Assembly (NCBI RefSeq): GCF_000090795.2
Contig: NW_003546623.1
Coordinates: 5,777-29,155 of the forward strand
Direction: 5' to 3'
DNA: 23,379 nucleotides
Source of the DNA: Amphimedon queenslandica
Lineage: Eukaryota > Porifera > Demospongiae > Haplosclerida > Niphatidae
Shown here: positions 11,237 to 20,289 of the stretch, one piece after another
Position numbering within the stretch: the stretch's first letter is position 1
Layout: each line of letters opens with the position of its first letter
The notes under the pieces: generated by a model
Seen by the model: the letters and a program-made list of their open reading frames with translations, nothing else
Database searches by the model: none
What the model was told of the DNA's origin: nothing
Program-made: the position numbers and the translations under genes

Positions 11237-11427
11237 AGTAATGTGTCATCATTATAACTCCAATTAATGCACACCCCATTCTCTGCAGTAAATAAGAAAC
11301 AATAAAATATAAATAAAATATAAAAGAACTTAGGAAAGAAAAGAGGAGGAGGGAGTATGTGTCACTTACTGTGTCCTACTAATACTTTATTACTATTATA
11401 ACACAGTGAACATATTGGTGATGATTA

Positions 11428-11799
11428 GGCCTGAGAATATTATGCTCACAATTTCTGTAATTATGCTATGCTTCAGTTCCTAATGATTGTTAAATTATTC
11501 TTTTCAATTCATTGCTATTATTCTCAAAATTATTTTTCAAAAATACATACTTTTGAAAATTAATGTAGCAATGCTTCAAAAACCTTAAAATACGCACCCT
11601 TTCTGATATGTGTGTATACATATTTCCACTGTCAACAAAAAGAAAAAGCTTAGTTATGATACTTTTACTTCATGGACCAAAATTTTGCTTTAAAAACCTT
11701 GTTTTCACAGTCACCAAGGCATATAGTTCTTTATAAAATAGCAAGTACATGATAAAGGCTCTATTATGCTCAAAAAATGCCAGCCTAATACTCTCAGGC
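11428..11799. mobile_element. MITE inserted in a WD40 exon (TTA duplication)
   Basis: The ends are GGCCTGAGAATATTA and TAATACTCTCAGGC, inverted with small differences, flanked by TTA at 11425-11427 and 11800-11802. The uninterrupted site can be seen in copy B near 18920-18930. The 372-bp element has no coding capacity and is Harbinger/PIF-like by its 3-bp TTA duplication. It interrupts the penultimate WD40 exon of copy A only, so it arrived after the duplication. Confidence 0.8.
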
Positions 11800-11890
11800 T
11801 TAGTGATGATGATCATGATAATCTCATTGTCTTTAATGGTGACCTGTAAAAACATACAATACAGTTCACTGGAAGCATTATCTACTGGAC

Positions 11891-11940
11891 CTCTCCCTCC
11901 CCCTCCCTCTCTCCCTCCCTCCCTCCCTCTCTCTTTCTCT
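11891..11940. repeat. Pyrimidine tract (CCCT/CT)n, copy A
   Basis: About 50 bases of almost pure C/T on the plus strand, i.e. a GGGA/GA tract just after the donor site on the transcribed (minus) WD40 strand. The equivalent in copy B is at 19001-19056. Mirror-symmetric homopurine tracts can form triplex DNA. Confidence 0.85.
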
Positions 11941-12131
11941 TACTTGATATGTCTTAAGTCCAGTAGTATAAGTTCTCCATTTTCATTTCCAATGATTAGT
12001 TTATTCTCACTATCAATGGTGACTCCTCTCATTAAAGGAGCAGGATCATTATGAACATAATTACTGATCTATCAATTAATATAATGGACATAATTATAAC
12101 ACATGAAGCTATTAGCTATAATGTAATTATT

Positions 12132-12780
12132 GATAACATGTACATGTATATGCATCACATAAAAATTGTAAAAATGGAGAATTCTCTCTTTTCATTTTCA
12201 GCAAGATTTGGCCAATGACCCTATACTATAGTACAGGGACTTTTGCCTGATTTTTGAGTAATTTAAAAATTTGTAAAAAGTCTAATTTTGATCAGAATCA
12301 GATCAAACTTTTTACACAACATAAGTACATGTATATGCATCAGGAAATGTCATAAACTGGGGAATTCTCTCGTTTTTACTTTTGGCAAAATTATAGGTCA
12401 AAGTCCCTGTACTATAGTACAGGGACTTTGGCTTAATTTTTGACCAACTTTAAAAATTCGTAAAAATTCAAAATTTAATTGGAATCAGCTCAAACTTTCT
12501 ACACATCATAAGTACATGTATATGCATCAGGAAATGTAATTAAAATGGAGAATTTTCTCCCTTTCATTTTTGGCAAAATTTGGCCAATGACCCTGTACTA
12601 TAGTACAGGGACTTTTGCCCAATTTTTTAATAACTTTAAAAATTCGTAAAAAATTTAATTTTAATTGGAATGTTCTCAAACTTTCTACACAACATAAGTA
12701 CATGTATATGCATCAGGAAATGTAATAAAAATGGAGAACTTGCTGTTTTCAATTTTGGCAAAATTTTGCCAAAATCCGAT
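12132..12780. repeat. 186-bp satellite with palindromic core, copy A (about 3.5 units)
   Basis: The phrase ATAAGTACATGTATATGCAT recurs at 12321, 12508 and 12694, with a related start near 12136, giving units of 185-187 bp. Each full unit holds a core such as CCCTGTACTATAGTACAGGG, a perfect 20-bp palindrome, followed by a conserved AAAATTCGTAAAAA-type stretch. The array lies within a WD40 intron and is repeated in copy B. Confidence 0.85.
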
Positions 12781-12931
12781 TTTGATTGTACAATGAATTA
12801 CATGTATGCTCTCTCCTCTTTTCTCTCATTCCTTCTTCTTACCATTGTTTTATTTCTAATGTCAAATATTCTTAATTGTCCATCATCAGATACTGACCAC
12901 AGAGCTTTACCTTCAGTACAGTATTCATCAA

Positions 12932-13586
12932 CTGTAGAATAAAGTAATAAAGTAATAATAATAATGTAAATTTATTAAAAGCACAAACATACATATGTAC
13001 ATAATAACTATTAATTTTTACAATTAATGTCATTATTAAAAATAATGATACAACAGAGAACATACATGTACATGTACACCAGAATCGTAATAAAAATGAA
13101 GAATGCAGTTTTGATAAAATACCATGCAATATACCCAGTACTATAGCACGTTCCTTTTAGGTGGTAGGTGCAATACTTAAACTTGATTGTTACAAAACTT
13201 TAGCAACATGCCCTCCCGAGTCATTTTAAATTTGCAATGAAACTCCCCACACTCTTCCCTCTATCTATCTCTTTACTTTTTACATTGTATATTTCAGTTC
13301 TATAGATATAGATCTAGTTCTAACATCATACATCAATGGTAGCACTGCCTGTCTAATGCTGTCTTCAAAAAAGAAAAGTGTCAAGTAACAGACATTTTAA
13401 TGAAGGAGGGGCTTCATTGAGCCACTCCCTTTTGCAACTACAGCACAAATCAATTGGCTTAGCTTGTTCTTTTTTATATTGACTGTGTCTTTTCATTTCT
13501 TTATCTTACAACAGTTGATCATTAACAGTGATAGAGGTAAGCATATTATAGTTTATTTAAGTTTATACTTTACTAATAATTACAAG
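12932..13586. promoter_or_regulatory. Divergent intergenic / 5' region of the NLR gene, copy A
   Basis: Between the WD40 fragment (minus) and the NLR (plus). Parts from about 13140 match 20290-20760: a GAGCCACTCCCTTTTGCAACT box (13419-13439), ATCTTACAACAG then TTGATCATTAACAGTGATAG and a GAG|GTAAGC donor at 13536/13537, and finally ATGATTGATGTC at 13587. The conserved ACAG...GAG|GT segment (13515-13536) looks like a small 5' UTR exon. Conservation beside diverged sequence suggests promoter and leader function, but no transcription start is proven. Confidence 0.5.
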
Positions 13587-13823
13587 ATGATTGATGTCTC
13601 TCAATGGAGAGCAAGTATTGGAGTGTGGAACTACTGTCAAGCTGCCTCCAGTAAACCAGCTAATGGCCTTCACTCTCACTCATTCAAAGCTGCAGTAGAC
13701 AGCAAGTCAGGCAGTACTACATCAGGAGACAAGACATCTAAACTGCCAACAGCTCTGTCTGTTATTGCTTTCCTCCTCCTCCTCCTCTTTCACTCTCTCT
13801 CTCTTTATTTCAACATATTTTAA
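13587..13823 (+). CDS. N-terminal leader ORF of the NLR gene with membrane segment (frame broken)
   Basis: ATG at 13587 opens a 78-codon ORF beginning MIDVSQWRASIGVWNYC, with a Ser/Lys/Gly-rich middle and a hydrophobic stretch TALSVIAFLLLLLFHSLSLY that looks like a transmembrane or signal-anchor segment. The start is supported by the second copy of the promoter block, which has ATGATTGATGTC at the same place (20742). Stops follow at 13821, 13824 and 13833. A hydrophobic continuation lies in another frame (13823-13918, ...QLQLCACIFTGILLRQLL), and the first frame resumes at 13888 into the 2A exon. Either two compensating indels have broken the leader, or a splice bridges it: a GTAAAC donor at 13651 and an acceptor at 13890 are phase-compatible. 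Coding status is uncertain. Confidence 0.45.
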   Translation: MIDVSQWRASIGVWNYCQAASSKPANGLHSHSFKAAVDSKSGSTTSGDKTSKLPTALSVIAFLLLLLFHSLSLYFNIF

Positions 13824-13890
13824 TGATTCTTTTAACAGGTAAACAACAATTGCAACTTTGTGCTTGTATATTTACTGGTATTTTATTAAG

Positions 13891-16800
13891 ACAACTGCTA
13901 CCAAGTACAATGTACTACTAGTGTTACTGTTACTGATACGAATTACCTCCAGTCAGTAGTCTTACCTGGAGGCAGCAGTTCTAACCTGATTTACAATGAT
14001 CTCTATTTGATTGTTTGTCTACATATGCTCCTCCTCTTATCAGGAGATGTTGAATGCAATCCTGGTCCTATAACAGGTAAACATGAACAATTGAATGAAT
14101 TCATTATCTGCATAAATACTATACTGCAGGCAATACTCCTAGTGCTTTATTAAGGATGAATTATGCTACTCTTGTTGATGCTATTGCTAACAATCTTCAC
14201 AGAGTAACAAATGGACTGTATGCTAAAGGACTAATACCAATGGAAACTGTTAATCATATTCAAACAGCAAATGCAATATCTGATATTGTTAAATCCGGAC
14301 AACTAATGTCTGTACTACAAAGACAGCTAGAAGCTTCTTCTACTCCTGAACAGTTCCTAACTGACGTATGCCATATATTAATAAACCAACAACATTGTAT
14401 ACTAACAGATATTGCTACCTCTATATTACACCAGTTAGGTGAGTGTGCAGGCTGTGTACATTATCAGTGATCAATATTCACTATCTCAATACATTAGGTC
14501 AGCTTGACCTTGTTAATGTCAGTTCACATACTGCACTACCATCACCACTTCATGATGAATCCAAAGCACCAGTTACCAATAGAAGAGGTAAATCTAATAA
14601 GATAATTTAATGTGAATTTTTACATGCATGTATTTCGATAAGCAGGTCTGTCTGATGTAGCTAAAATTGCTTCAATACCTGATGATGTTCAAGGATATGC
14701 TGACAACATGAAACAACACTACAAACACCAACCTATTGTTGCTACAGACTGGCCTCCAAGAATTGAAAAAAACTTCTTTGGAAGACTAGCACTTATAGAA
14801 AAACAAGACTCTAGCACACAAGCAGAATCAGCTTGGCATATGCTAAGAGGACAAGTTGATAAAACAGTTAAACTAACTGAAAACAAAGAGATAAGTGTTG
14901 AAGATGTCCTTCAACCCACAGATAGCTCTCTGTCTCTCAGGATAGTAATAGATGGCCCTCCTGGTATTGGCAAGACAACACTCTGTCGTAAACTTTTAAA
15001 TATGTGGTCCAATGGACCACTTCCACATCAACAGTATAACTTGGTACTTTACTGTCCTTTAAGGAATAGCAAGATAGCTACAGCTACTACACTAGCTGAA
15101 CTGTTTGTGCGTCAACGTTATGAAGTTCCCATGGTAGCTGAATGGTTTGAGAAGAGGAATGGAGAAGGATTACTGATAATCTTTGATGGTTGGGATGAAC
15201 TAAGTGAACAACTCAGGCAGTCTTCATTAGCTGCTAGTATCATTTGTAAAGACCAATTAGACCAATGCTCAGTAATTGTTACCTCTCGTAGCTATGCCTC
15301 CTTTTCACTTTTAGAGTTGGATAATCTCAGTAGACATGTTCAGGTCATTGGATTTTCTGAGGATGAAATATCAACAGTAATTATACAAACACTTCAAAAA
15401 GATCCAAAACTAGCACAAGAAATCATTAATGAAAACACCGAAAAAGAATTAATATCAAAAAGAAAATATAAATCTTTTTTTACAACTACTCAAGCTTGCA
15501 AGGACTCAAAACTAGCAGTAAAACTTATTAATGATCTTGAGTTACGAAATGATGTCCAATCATTGTGTTACGTACCACTAGTCTGTTCCATGGTCATCTT
15601 AGTTTATTGTAAGGAAGGAGGACACTTACCAAAAACACTCACTGAACTGTATGAGAACTTTATTCTACAAACCATCAGAAGACATTTTAAAAGACATGAC
15701 ATTAACCCACGTACTTTAGGTAGTCTTTCTTCATTACCATCACAATTAGCTAAACCTTTACAAGAGATGTGTAAATTAGCTTATACTAACCTGGCTAATA
15801 CAAGAATGACATTCTCTTCACATCAACTACAGTCACTGAGTGACGCAGTCAAGGAAGACTATCTTGGATTAATCACAACATTCATGGATTATGATGAGGA
15901 AAAGTATCAGTTCCTTCACTTGAGTATACAGGAATTTCTAGCTGCATGGTGGATAGCTAAGCATGAGGAGAAGACAGAGGAAGTGTTTAAGGATCACTTT
16001 GATGATGATCACTTTCGAATGTGTCTGAGGTTTGTGGCAGGACTAACTCACCTTGAACATGAGAGCTATCAACAGTATTTTAACAAACAACTACTTGACT
16101 TACAGTGTAAGAGGGAACCATTGTTTCATTTTGAGACTTGTCATCTCTCCTATTTTCATCAGAATCCTGAGATTCCACAGAAAAGACACATCAGTTCTGA
16201 TGATTTTGACAACATTCCCAATCTTCTTTTTCAACTCCTGTATGAATCACAGAACACAACATTATGTCAAGTATTAGCACAATCCATTAACAACCACTCA
16301 CTGTGTCTCAATATGGTAGATTTATCATTGTTCGACTGGTTATGTCTCAGTTATTGTATTAATAATATCAATATTACATGGAATCACTTGCACCTGGGGA
16401 AAGTTCGTAACCAGTCATTAACCGTCTTTACTGAACTAATGAATAAATCACTACAAAGCCAGTGTAAAAGACTGGAAGTAGAATTATACGAACCTAGTAT
16501 TGAATTATTAAACAATTTACTACAACAATCTCTTTTTTACAATATTCAGGAATGCTACTGCACATCAACTGTATGTCAATATATTGTATTGATACAGTTC
16601 CTCAAGCTTCCTCAATTGAAAGTACTGCACTTAATAATGGGTCGTTCTGCAGTTGACAGTAGCTGCACAGACAAGTGCACTGAACTTGAGAAGTGTATAG
16701 AAATGAATTCAGTACTACAAGAAATGAAGCTTGGAGGGGGTGAAAGAAGAGAAGTCATTATCAGTGTCATGAAAGGAGTATCGCAAAATAAAACAATAAA

Positions 16801-17038
16801 ATCATTTTCACTAGATATTGATGTTTTTGCACATCGTCTTACTTTACTAGATGGATTAATAGAGCAGCTACTAAAGGACAACACCACAATACAAGCTCTT
16901 TCGCTGAACATACCTGATGTACTCCTGCAATCACGTCTGACTTACTATATACTAGAAGTGAACACCCCACTGACTGCTCTAGAGATTGGCCAATCAAATT
17001 ATGAACTAATGGAATCGCTCCTTCCACCTACCAGATGA
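13891..17038 (+). CDS. NLR: 2A-like leader, helical death-fold-like domain, NACHT, LRR-like repeats
   Basis: Exons: 13891(?)-14076, 14130-14438, 14498-14587 (G-junction, phase 1) and 14646-17038. The leader frame ends in SGDVECNPGP, a 2A-like peptide. The next exon encodes an all-helical segment of about 95 residues (NYATLVDAIANNLHRV ... DIATSILHQL) like a CARD/Death-fold effector domain. The last exon encodes NACHT: Walker A GPPGIGKTT (14954-14980), Walker B LLIIFDGWDEL (D at 15185) and sensor VTSRSYAS, then a helical region with FLHLSIQEFLAAWW, typical of NLRs, and irregular leucine-rich repeats. From the 2A proline to TGA 17036-17038 the product is 933 aa. The family comprises cytosolic sensors of microbes or danger that oligomerise through NACHT. 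The sponge/echinoderm style is clear, but the ligand is unknown. The exact start is unresolved; the only in-frame ATG in the 2A exon is 14025 (MLLLLSGDVECNPGP). Confidence 0.85.
14040..14069 (+). other. 2A-like translational recoding signal (SGDVECNPGP)
   Basis: The codons spell S-G-D-V-E-C-N-P-G-P, which fits the 2A consensus D-x-E-x-N-P-G-P completely. In known 2A peptides the ribosome fails to join Gly to the final Pro (here codons 14064-14066 and 14067-14069) and releases the upstream chain. It is preceded by a hydrophobic run (DLYLIVCLHMLLLL), so the same peptide could be a signal sequence. Similar N-terminal 2A/signal hybrids are known on invertebrate NLRs (sea urchin), where they yield both secretory and cytosolic forms. 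Confidence 0.85.
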
Positions 17039-17794
17039 CTACTAAATTGTCTGATACTACATGAACCATATCCACCACATCTTCTATTTCTGTTTCATCC
17101 CAGTCTATCTACACTTACTTTACCACTAGACAAATCTGAGAGTGCTATTAAACTATTTACTATTCTACAAAGCAATACTACACTTAAAGCTCTGAGTGTG
17201 GAGATAAAGGAGAACATATATAGCAGCAGTATTGGTACTAGTCTACAAGACATGATGGCACAAAACCAAACACTAAAATACCTTGAGATTAATAATGACA
17301 TTTCCAATTCATTCCTGACCTTTGTAACTAGTGGTCTCAGACACAACAGTAGTTTACAGCAGTTGAAACTGTATGCTATACCAATTCCATTCAATGAAGA
17401 AATAAGAACTTTTATTAATGTCATCTCTCAAAAAAAGAATCTTACAGAATTTGAAGTGAACTTCAAATTAGGTTGGTCATGTAATTGGAAAGAGGCCCTT
17501 CGAATAAAGAGACCTGTGTTTTTTGAACAGATAGTTCCTGCCTTTACCAACATGCTACAGGCACATACAACAATTAGACTACTGAAGTTTGGGTGTGGAG
17601 ATATCAATAGTCAGGTAATGCAGCCTCACTGGAAAGAACTATTAGAACATTTGTACAAAACTGCCTTTATTCATTCATCACTTGAATATATGGAGATTTT
17701 TGCTGGATACCCTACTCCTCCTCTCTTAAAAGAAGTCCTTAAATATCAAAAGAAGACATTGATTGACAAAAAGGTGCCAATAGTGATAGTTTGA
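17039..17794 (+). CDS. In-frame LRR continuation after a single TGA (readthrough or pseudogenised tail)
   Basis: After TGA 17036-17038 the same frame stays open for 251 codons to TGA 17792-17794. The sequence continues the leucine-rich pattern without a break (LSTLTLPLD, TTLKALSVEIK, QTLKYLEINND, SSLQQLKLY, TTIRLLKFG), so it belongs to the same gene body. The stop context is TGA CTA, the best-known animal readthrough context. The first AATAAA seen lies after the second stop (17840), so the transcript should include this segment. Alternatives are a null allele, a young pseudogene or a base-call error in one codon. With readthrough, the protein from the 2A proline would be about 1185 aa. Confidence 0.7.
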   Translation, partial: LLNCLILHEPYPPHLLFLFHPSLSTLTLPLDKSESAIKLFTILQSNTTLKALSVEIKENIYSSSIGTSLQDMMAQNQTLKYLEINNDISNSFLTFVTSGLRHNSSLQQLKLYAIPIPFNEEIRTFINVISQKKNLTEFEVNFKLGWSCNWKEALRIKRPVFFEQIVPAFTNMLQAHTTIRLLKFGCGDINSQVMQPHWKELLEHLYKTAFIHSSLEYMEIFAGYPTPPLLKEVLKYQKKTLIDKKVPIVIV

Positions 17795-17839
17795 AGCATG
17801 ACTCTTGTACTATGACTCACCATGCAATGATATTATTGT

Positions 17840-17845
17840 AATAAA
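17840..17845 (+). promoter_or_regulatory. Polyadenylation signal of the NLR gene
   Basis: AATAAA lies 46 bases after the second stop codon, in TGTAATAAAGTTG context. Its position supports a transcript that covers the repeat segment downstream of the internal TGA. Confidence 0.6.
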
Positions 17846-17969
17846 GTTGTAACAAAGTTTCAATGCAATTCCATACAAGTAGCTTATAATATCAAGAGTA
17901 ATAATAGACACAGAATGACATGATGCCATCTACTTAGTTAATAGCATTTGACATAACGATCAAAAATGC

Positions 17970-18022
17970 ATGGGCAATTCTCTAATATCTATGGGCAATT
18001 CTCTAATATCTATGGGCAATTT
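17970..18022. repeat. 21-bp tandem repeat, 2.5 units
   Basis: Unit ATGGGCAATTCTCTAATATC plus T occurs at 17970-17990 and 17991-18011, with a partial third copy at 18012-18022. It lies between the NLR 3' end and the MPI relic. Confidence 0.9.
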
Positions 18023-18253
18023 GTCCTTTTGACACAAAGACTGCATTTTGTTGTGAGTTTTAACTCTGTTAATCTGATCAATAAGCTGTTGTTGGGTGAT
18101 TGATGAACATCAATTAATCAACTGAATATGGTAAGCAAAACTCTAAAAATGACAGACCATACACGTGAAAACACATGTTAAACCACATCCATTCCAAATT
18201 TTGGGCTGATAGATTGGAGGTTAGTTTGGGGAGTAGGGTTTATAATATTATTT

Positions 18254-18453
18254 TGTGAAAGATTCTTCATTTTCCGACAAGAACCATACGCTGAAGTAAA
18301 TTCTTTTCATTATTTTAAATTTATATTCTTTTGTTCAGGACCCTCTACAATATCTTGCCATATCTATGATCCTACCCATCTTCTACCATAAGCAAGTGAT
18401 CTTAATTTGGATACATGATAACCAGGCCATCTTTTCTTGGTCAGAAAGTGATC
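18254..18453 (+). pseudogene. MPI: MPI pseudogene fragment (two exon remnants)
   Basis: Aligns by eye with 23183-23379. The end of the first MPI exon is recognisable (AAGAACCATACGCTGAAG versus AAGAACCATACGCAGAAG), then the short intron ending TTTTGTTCAG, then a remnant of the next exon ending CTTGGTCAGAAAGTGATC (versus ...AAAGTGGTC). The remnant lacks several bases in the first exon and about 25 bases at the start of the second, so the frame is lost. No other MPI exons were recognised nearby. It marks an older copy of the MPI-containing unit downstream of the NLR. Confidence 0.75.
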
Positions 18454-18633
18454 AATAAATTTGGGTGTAACTTAATTATCATTTATTTTTAAAGTAAAGC
18501 ATCCATAATACACATCTGAGCAATATTCTTTATGATACAAAGAAAGCATTGATCAGTAACAGCAACACAAATCACAATCAATAGTACATGTTTGATAGTA
18601 ATTATAATATCACATAAATAATTAATTTATTCC

Positions 18634-19888
18634 TTAAATGTTCTCATACATACGTACACGTCCATCCCTAGAACTAGTGTATGTCACATGATGTCTTCTC
18701 ACTATTGAACTTATTGGATCAATATCAGTACCAGTTATATGATCATTGAGTAATGTGTCGTCATTATAACTCCAATTAATGCACACCCCATTCTCTGCAG
18801 TAAAAATAAGAAACAATAAAATAAAATATAAGAGAACTTAGAGAAGAAAAGAAGGGAGTGTGCCACTTACTGTGTCCTACTAATACTTTATTATTATTAT
18901 AACACAGTGAACATATTGGTGATGATAATAATCTTATTGTCTTTAATGGTGACCTGTATAAACATACAATACAGTTCACTGGAAGCATTATCCACTGGAC
19001 CTCTCCCTCTCTCCCTCCCTCCCTCCCTCCCTCTCCCTCTCTCTCTCTCTTCCTCTTACTTGATATGTCTTAAGTCCAGTAGTATCAGTTCTCCATTTTC
19101 ATTTCCAATGATCAGTTTATCTTCACTATCAATGGTGACTCCTCTCATTAAAGGAGTAGGATTATTATGAACATAATTACTGATCTATCAATTAATATAA
19201 TGGACACACTTATCACACATGAAGATAATCATGTAATTATTGATAACATGTACACGTATATGCATCAGATAAAAATTGTAAAAATAAAAAATTCTCTCCT
19301 TTTCATTTTCAGCAAGATTTGGCCAATGACTGTACTATAGTACAGGTACTTTTGCCTGATTTTTGAGTAACTTAAAAAATTCTTAAAAATCCAAAATTTA
19401 ATTGGAATCAGATCAAACTTTTCACACAAGATAAGTACATGTATATGCATCAGGAAATGTCATAAAATGGGGAATTCTCTCGTTTTCATTCTTGGCAAAA
19501 TTTGGCCAATGACCCTGTACTATAGTACAGGGACTTTGGCCTAATTTTTGACCAACTTCAAAAATTTGTAAAAATTCAAAATTTAATTGGAATCAGCTCA
19601 AACTTTCTACACATCATAAGTACATGTATATGCATCAGGAAATGTAATAAAAATGGAGAACTTTCTTCATTTCATTTTTAGCAAAATTTGGCCAATGGCC
19701 CTATACTATAGTACAGGGAAATTTGTAAAAATCCGATTTTGATTGTACAATGAATTACATGTATGCTCTCTCCTCTTTTCTCTCATTCCTTCTTCTTACC
19801 ATTGTTTTATTTCTAATGTCAAATATTCTTAATTGTCCATCATCAGATACTGACCACAGAGCTTTACCTTCAGTACAGTATTCATCAA
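18634..19888 (-). CDS. WD40-repeat gene 3' fragment, copy B (open frame)
   Basis: Minus-strand exons, 5' to 3': 19800-19888 (GKALWSVSDDGQLRIFDIRN), 19060-19184 (GVTIDSEDKLIIGNENGELI), 18871-18953 (TIRLLSSPICSLCYNNNKVL) and 18634-18794 (NGVCINWSYNDDTLL ... TYTSSRDGRVRMYENI then TAA). All junctions have GT..AG and match in phase, giving about 123 residues that look like the last three to four blades of a WD40 propeller. WD40 proteins are scaffolds; the partner cannot be told from this. No upstream exon with WD40 pattern was found between 19889 and the next gene's promoter, so this is a 5'-truncated piece, unless a short non-WD first exon lies there unrecognised. Its start faces the ankyrin-MPI gene head to head. 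Expression and function are uncertain. Confidence 0.65.
19001..19056. repeat. Pyrimidine tract (CCCT/CT)n, copy B
   Basis: A C/T-only tract of about 55 bases in the short WD40 intron, longer in CCCT units than copy A at 11891-11940. It shows microsatellite-like length change between the duplicates. Confidence 0.85.
19246..19740. repeat. 186-bp satellite with palindromic core, copy B (about 2.7 units)
   Basis: Same unit as at 12132-12780: ATAAGTACATGTATATGCAT at 19431 and 19616, with a degenerate start near 19250. Palindromic cores lie near 19334, 19515 and 19703, the middle one being the perfect CCCTGTACTATAGTACAGGG. It has about one unit fewer than copy A, showing array length change after duplication. 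Confidence 0.85.
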
Positions 19889-20113
19889 CTGTAGAATATA
19901 TAACAGTGTAAATTTAAACACACAAAGTACTGTACATTATTGTACACATTTACAATTACAATTTTACAATTAATGTCATTTAAAATACATTAAACACGCA
20001 TAAGAACATAACATACAATATATAACATATAAGAACATGCATCTATCCATCAGAAAAATGAGGAAATGAAATAAAAATGAAGAATACGGCTTTGATGAAG
20101 TACAATGAACAAA

Positions 20114-20279
20114 CTATAGGGAGCCTTTTTTGAGGGCTATATAGTTCACGGATTTTGTTGCTATTCGCAAAAATAAATTCCTCGAATTAATTATACATGG
20201 GTGTGGAAAATTCAAAAATTAATACAGCAAATTATATATCCACTAAATTTATAGCCCTCGAAAAAAGGGGCCCTACTGT
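20114..20279. mobile_element. MITE-like hairpin element (GAGGGCTATA family)
   Basis: The left end GGGAGCCTTTTTTGAGGGCT and the right end AGCCCTCGAAAAAAGGGGCC are inverted copies with few differences. At about 165 bp it is AT-rich inside with no coding capacity. It shares the TTGAGGGCT / AGCCCT motif with the element at 22477-22656, so both may belong to one family. It lies in the promoter block of the ankyrin-MPI gene; the equivalent place in copy A (near 13130) lacks it. Confidence 0.65.
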
Positions 20280-20289
20280 ACCCAGTACT

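Larger units (their letters stand above)
11237..12931 (-). pseudogene. WD40-repeat gene 3' fragment, copy A (disrupted)
   Basis: Reading minus strand, 5' to 3': exon 12843-12931 (GKALWSVSDDGQLRIFDIRN, a WD40 blade end), exon 11944-12068 (GVTIDSENKLIIGNENGELI, second blade), exon 11370-11843, and exon 11237-11282 cut by the assembly gap. Splice borders match those of copy B at 18634-19888. The third exon is split by a 372-bp MITE (11428-11799) and also carries an in-frame TGA near the insertion, so this copy cannot make the full C-terminus. The upstream WD40 exons expected before 12931 were not found in either copy, so the duplicated piece is a 3' fragment. The 89-base exon and its flanks (about 12777-12940) appear identical to copy B, implying recent duplication or gene conversion. 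The specific WD40 family is not recognised. Confidence 0.7.

Noticed and set aside
12132..12780. CRISPR-like array
   Set aside because: Units are contiguous 186-bp tandem repeats without unique spacers, in a eukaryotic intron: an ordinary satellite.
12872..13129. 85-codon minus-strand ORF as a possible first WD40 exon
   Set aside because: No WD40 pattern, and copy B lacks the ATG and frame at the matching position.
17036..17038. Selenocysteine codon at the internal TGA
   Set aside because: No SECIS-like element was recognised after the second stop, and LRR proteins are not known selenoproteins; readthrough, mutation or sequencing error are more likely.
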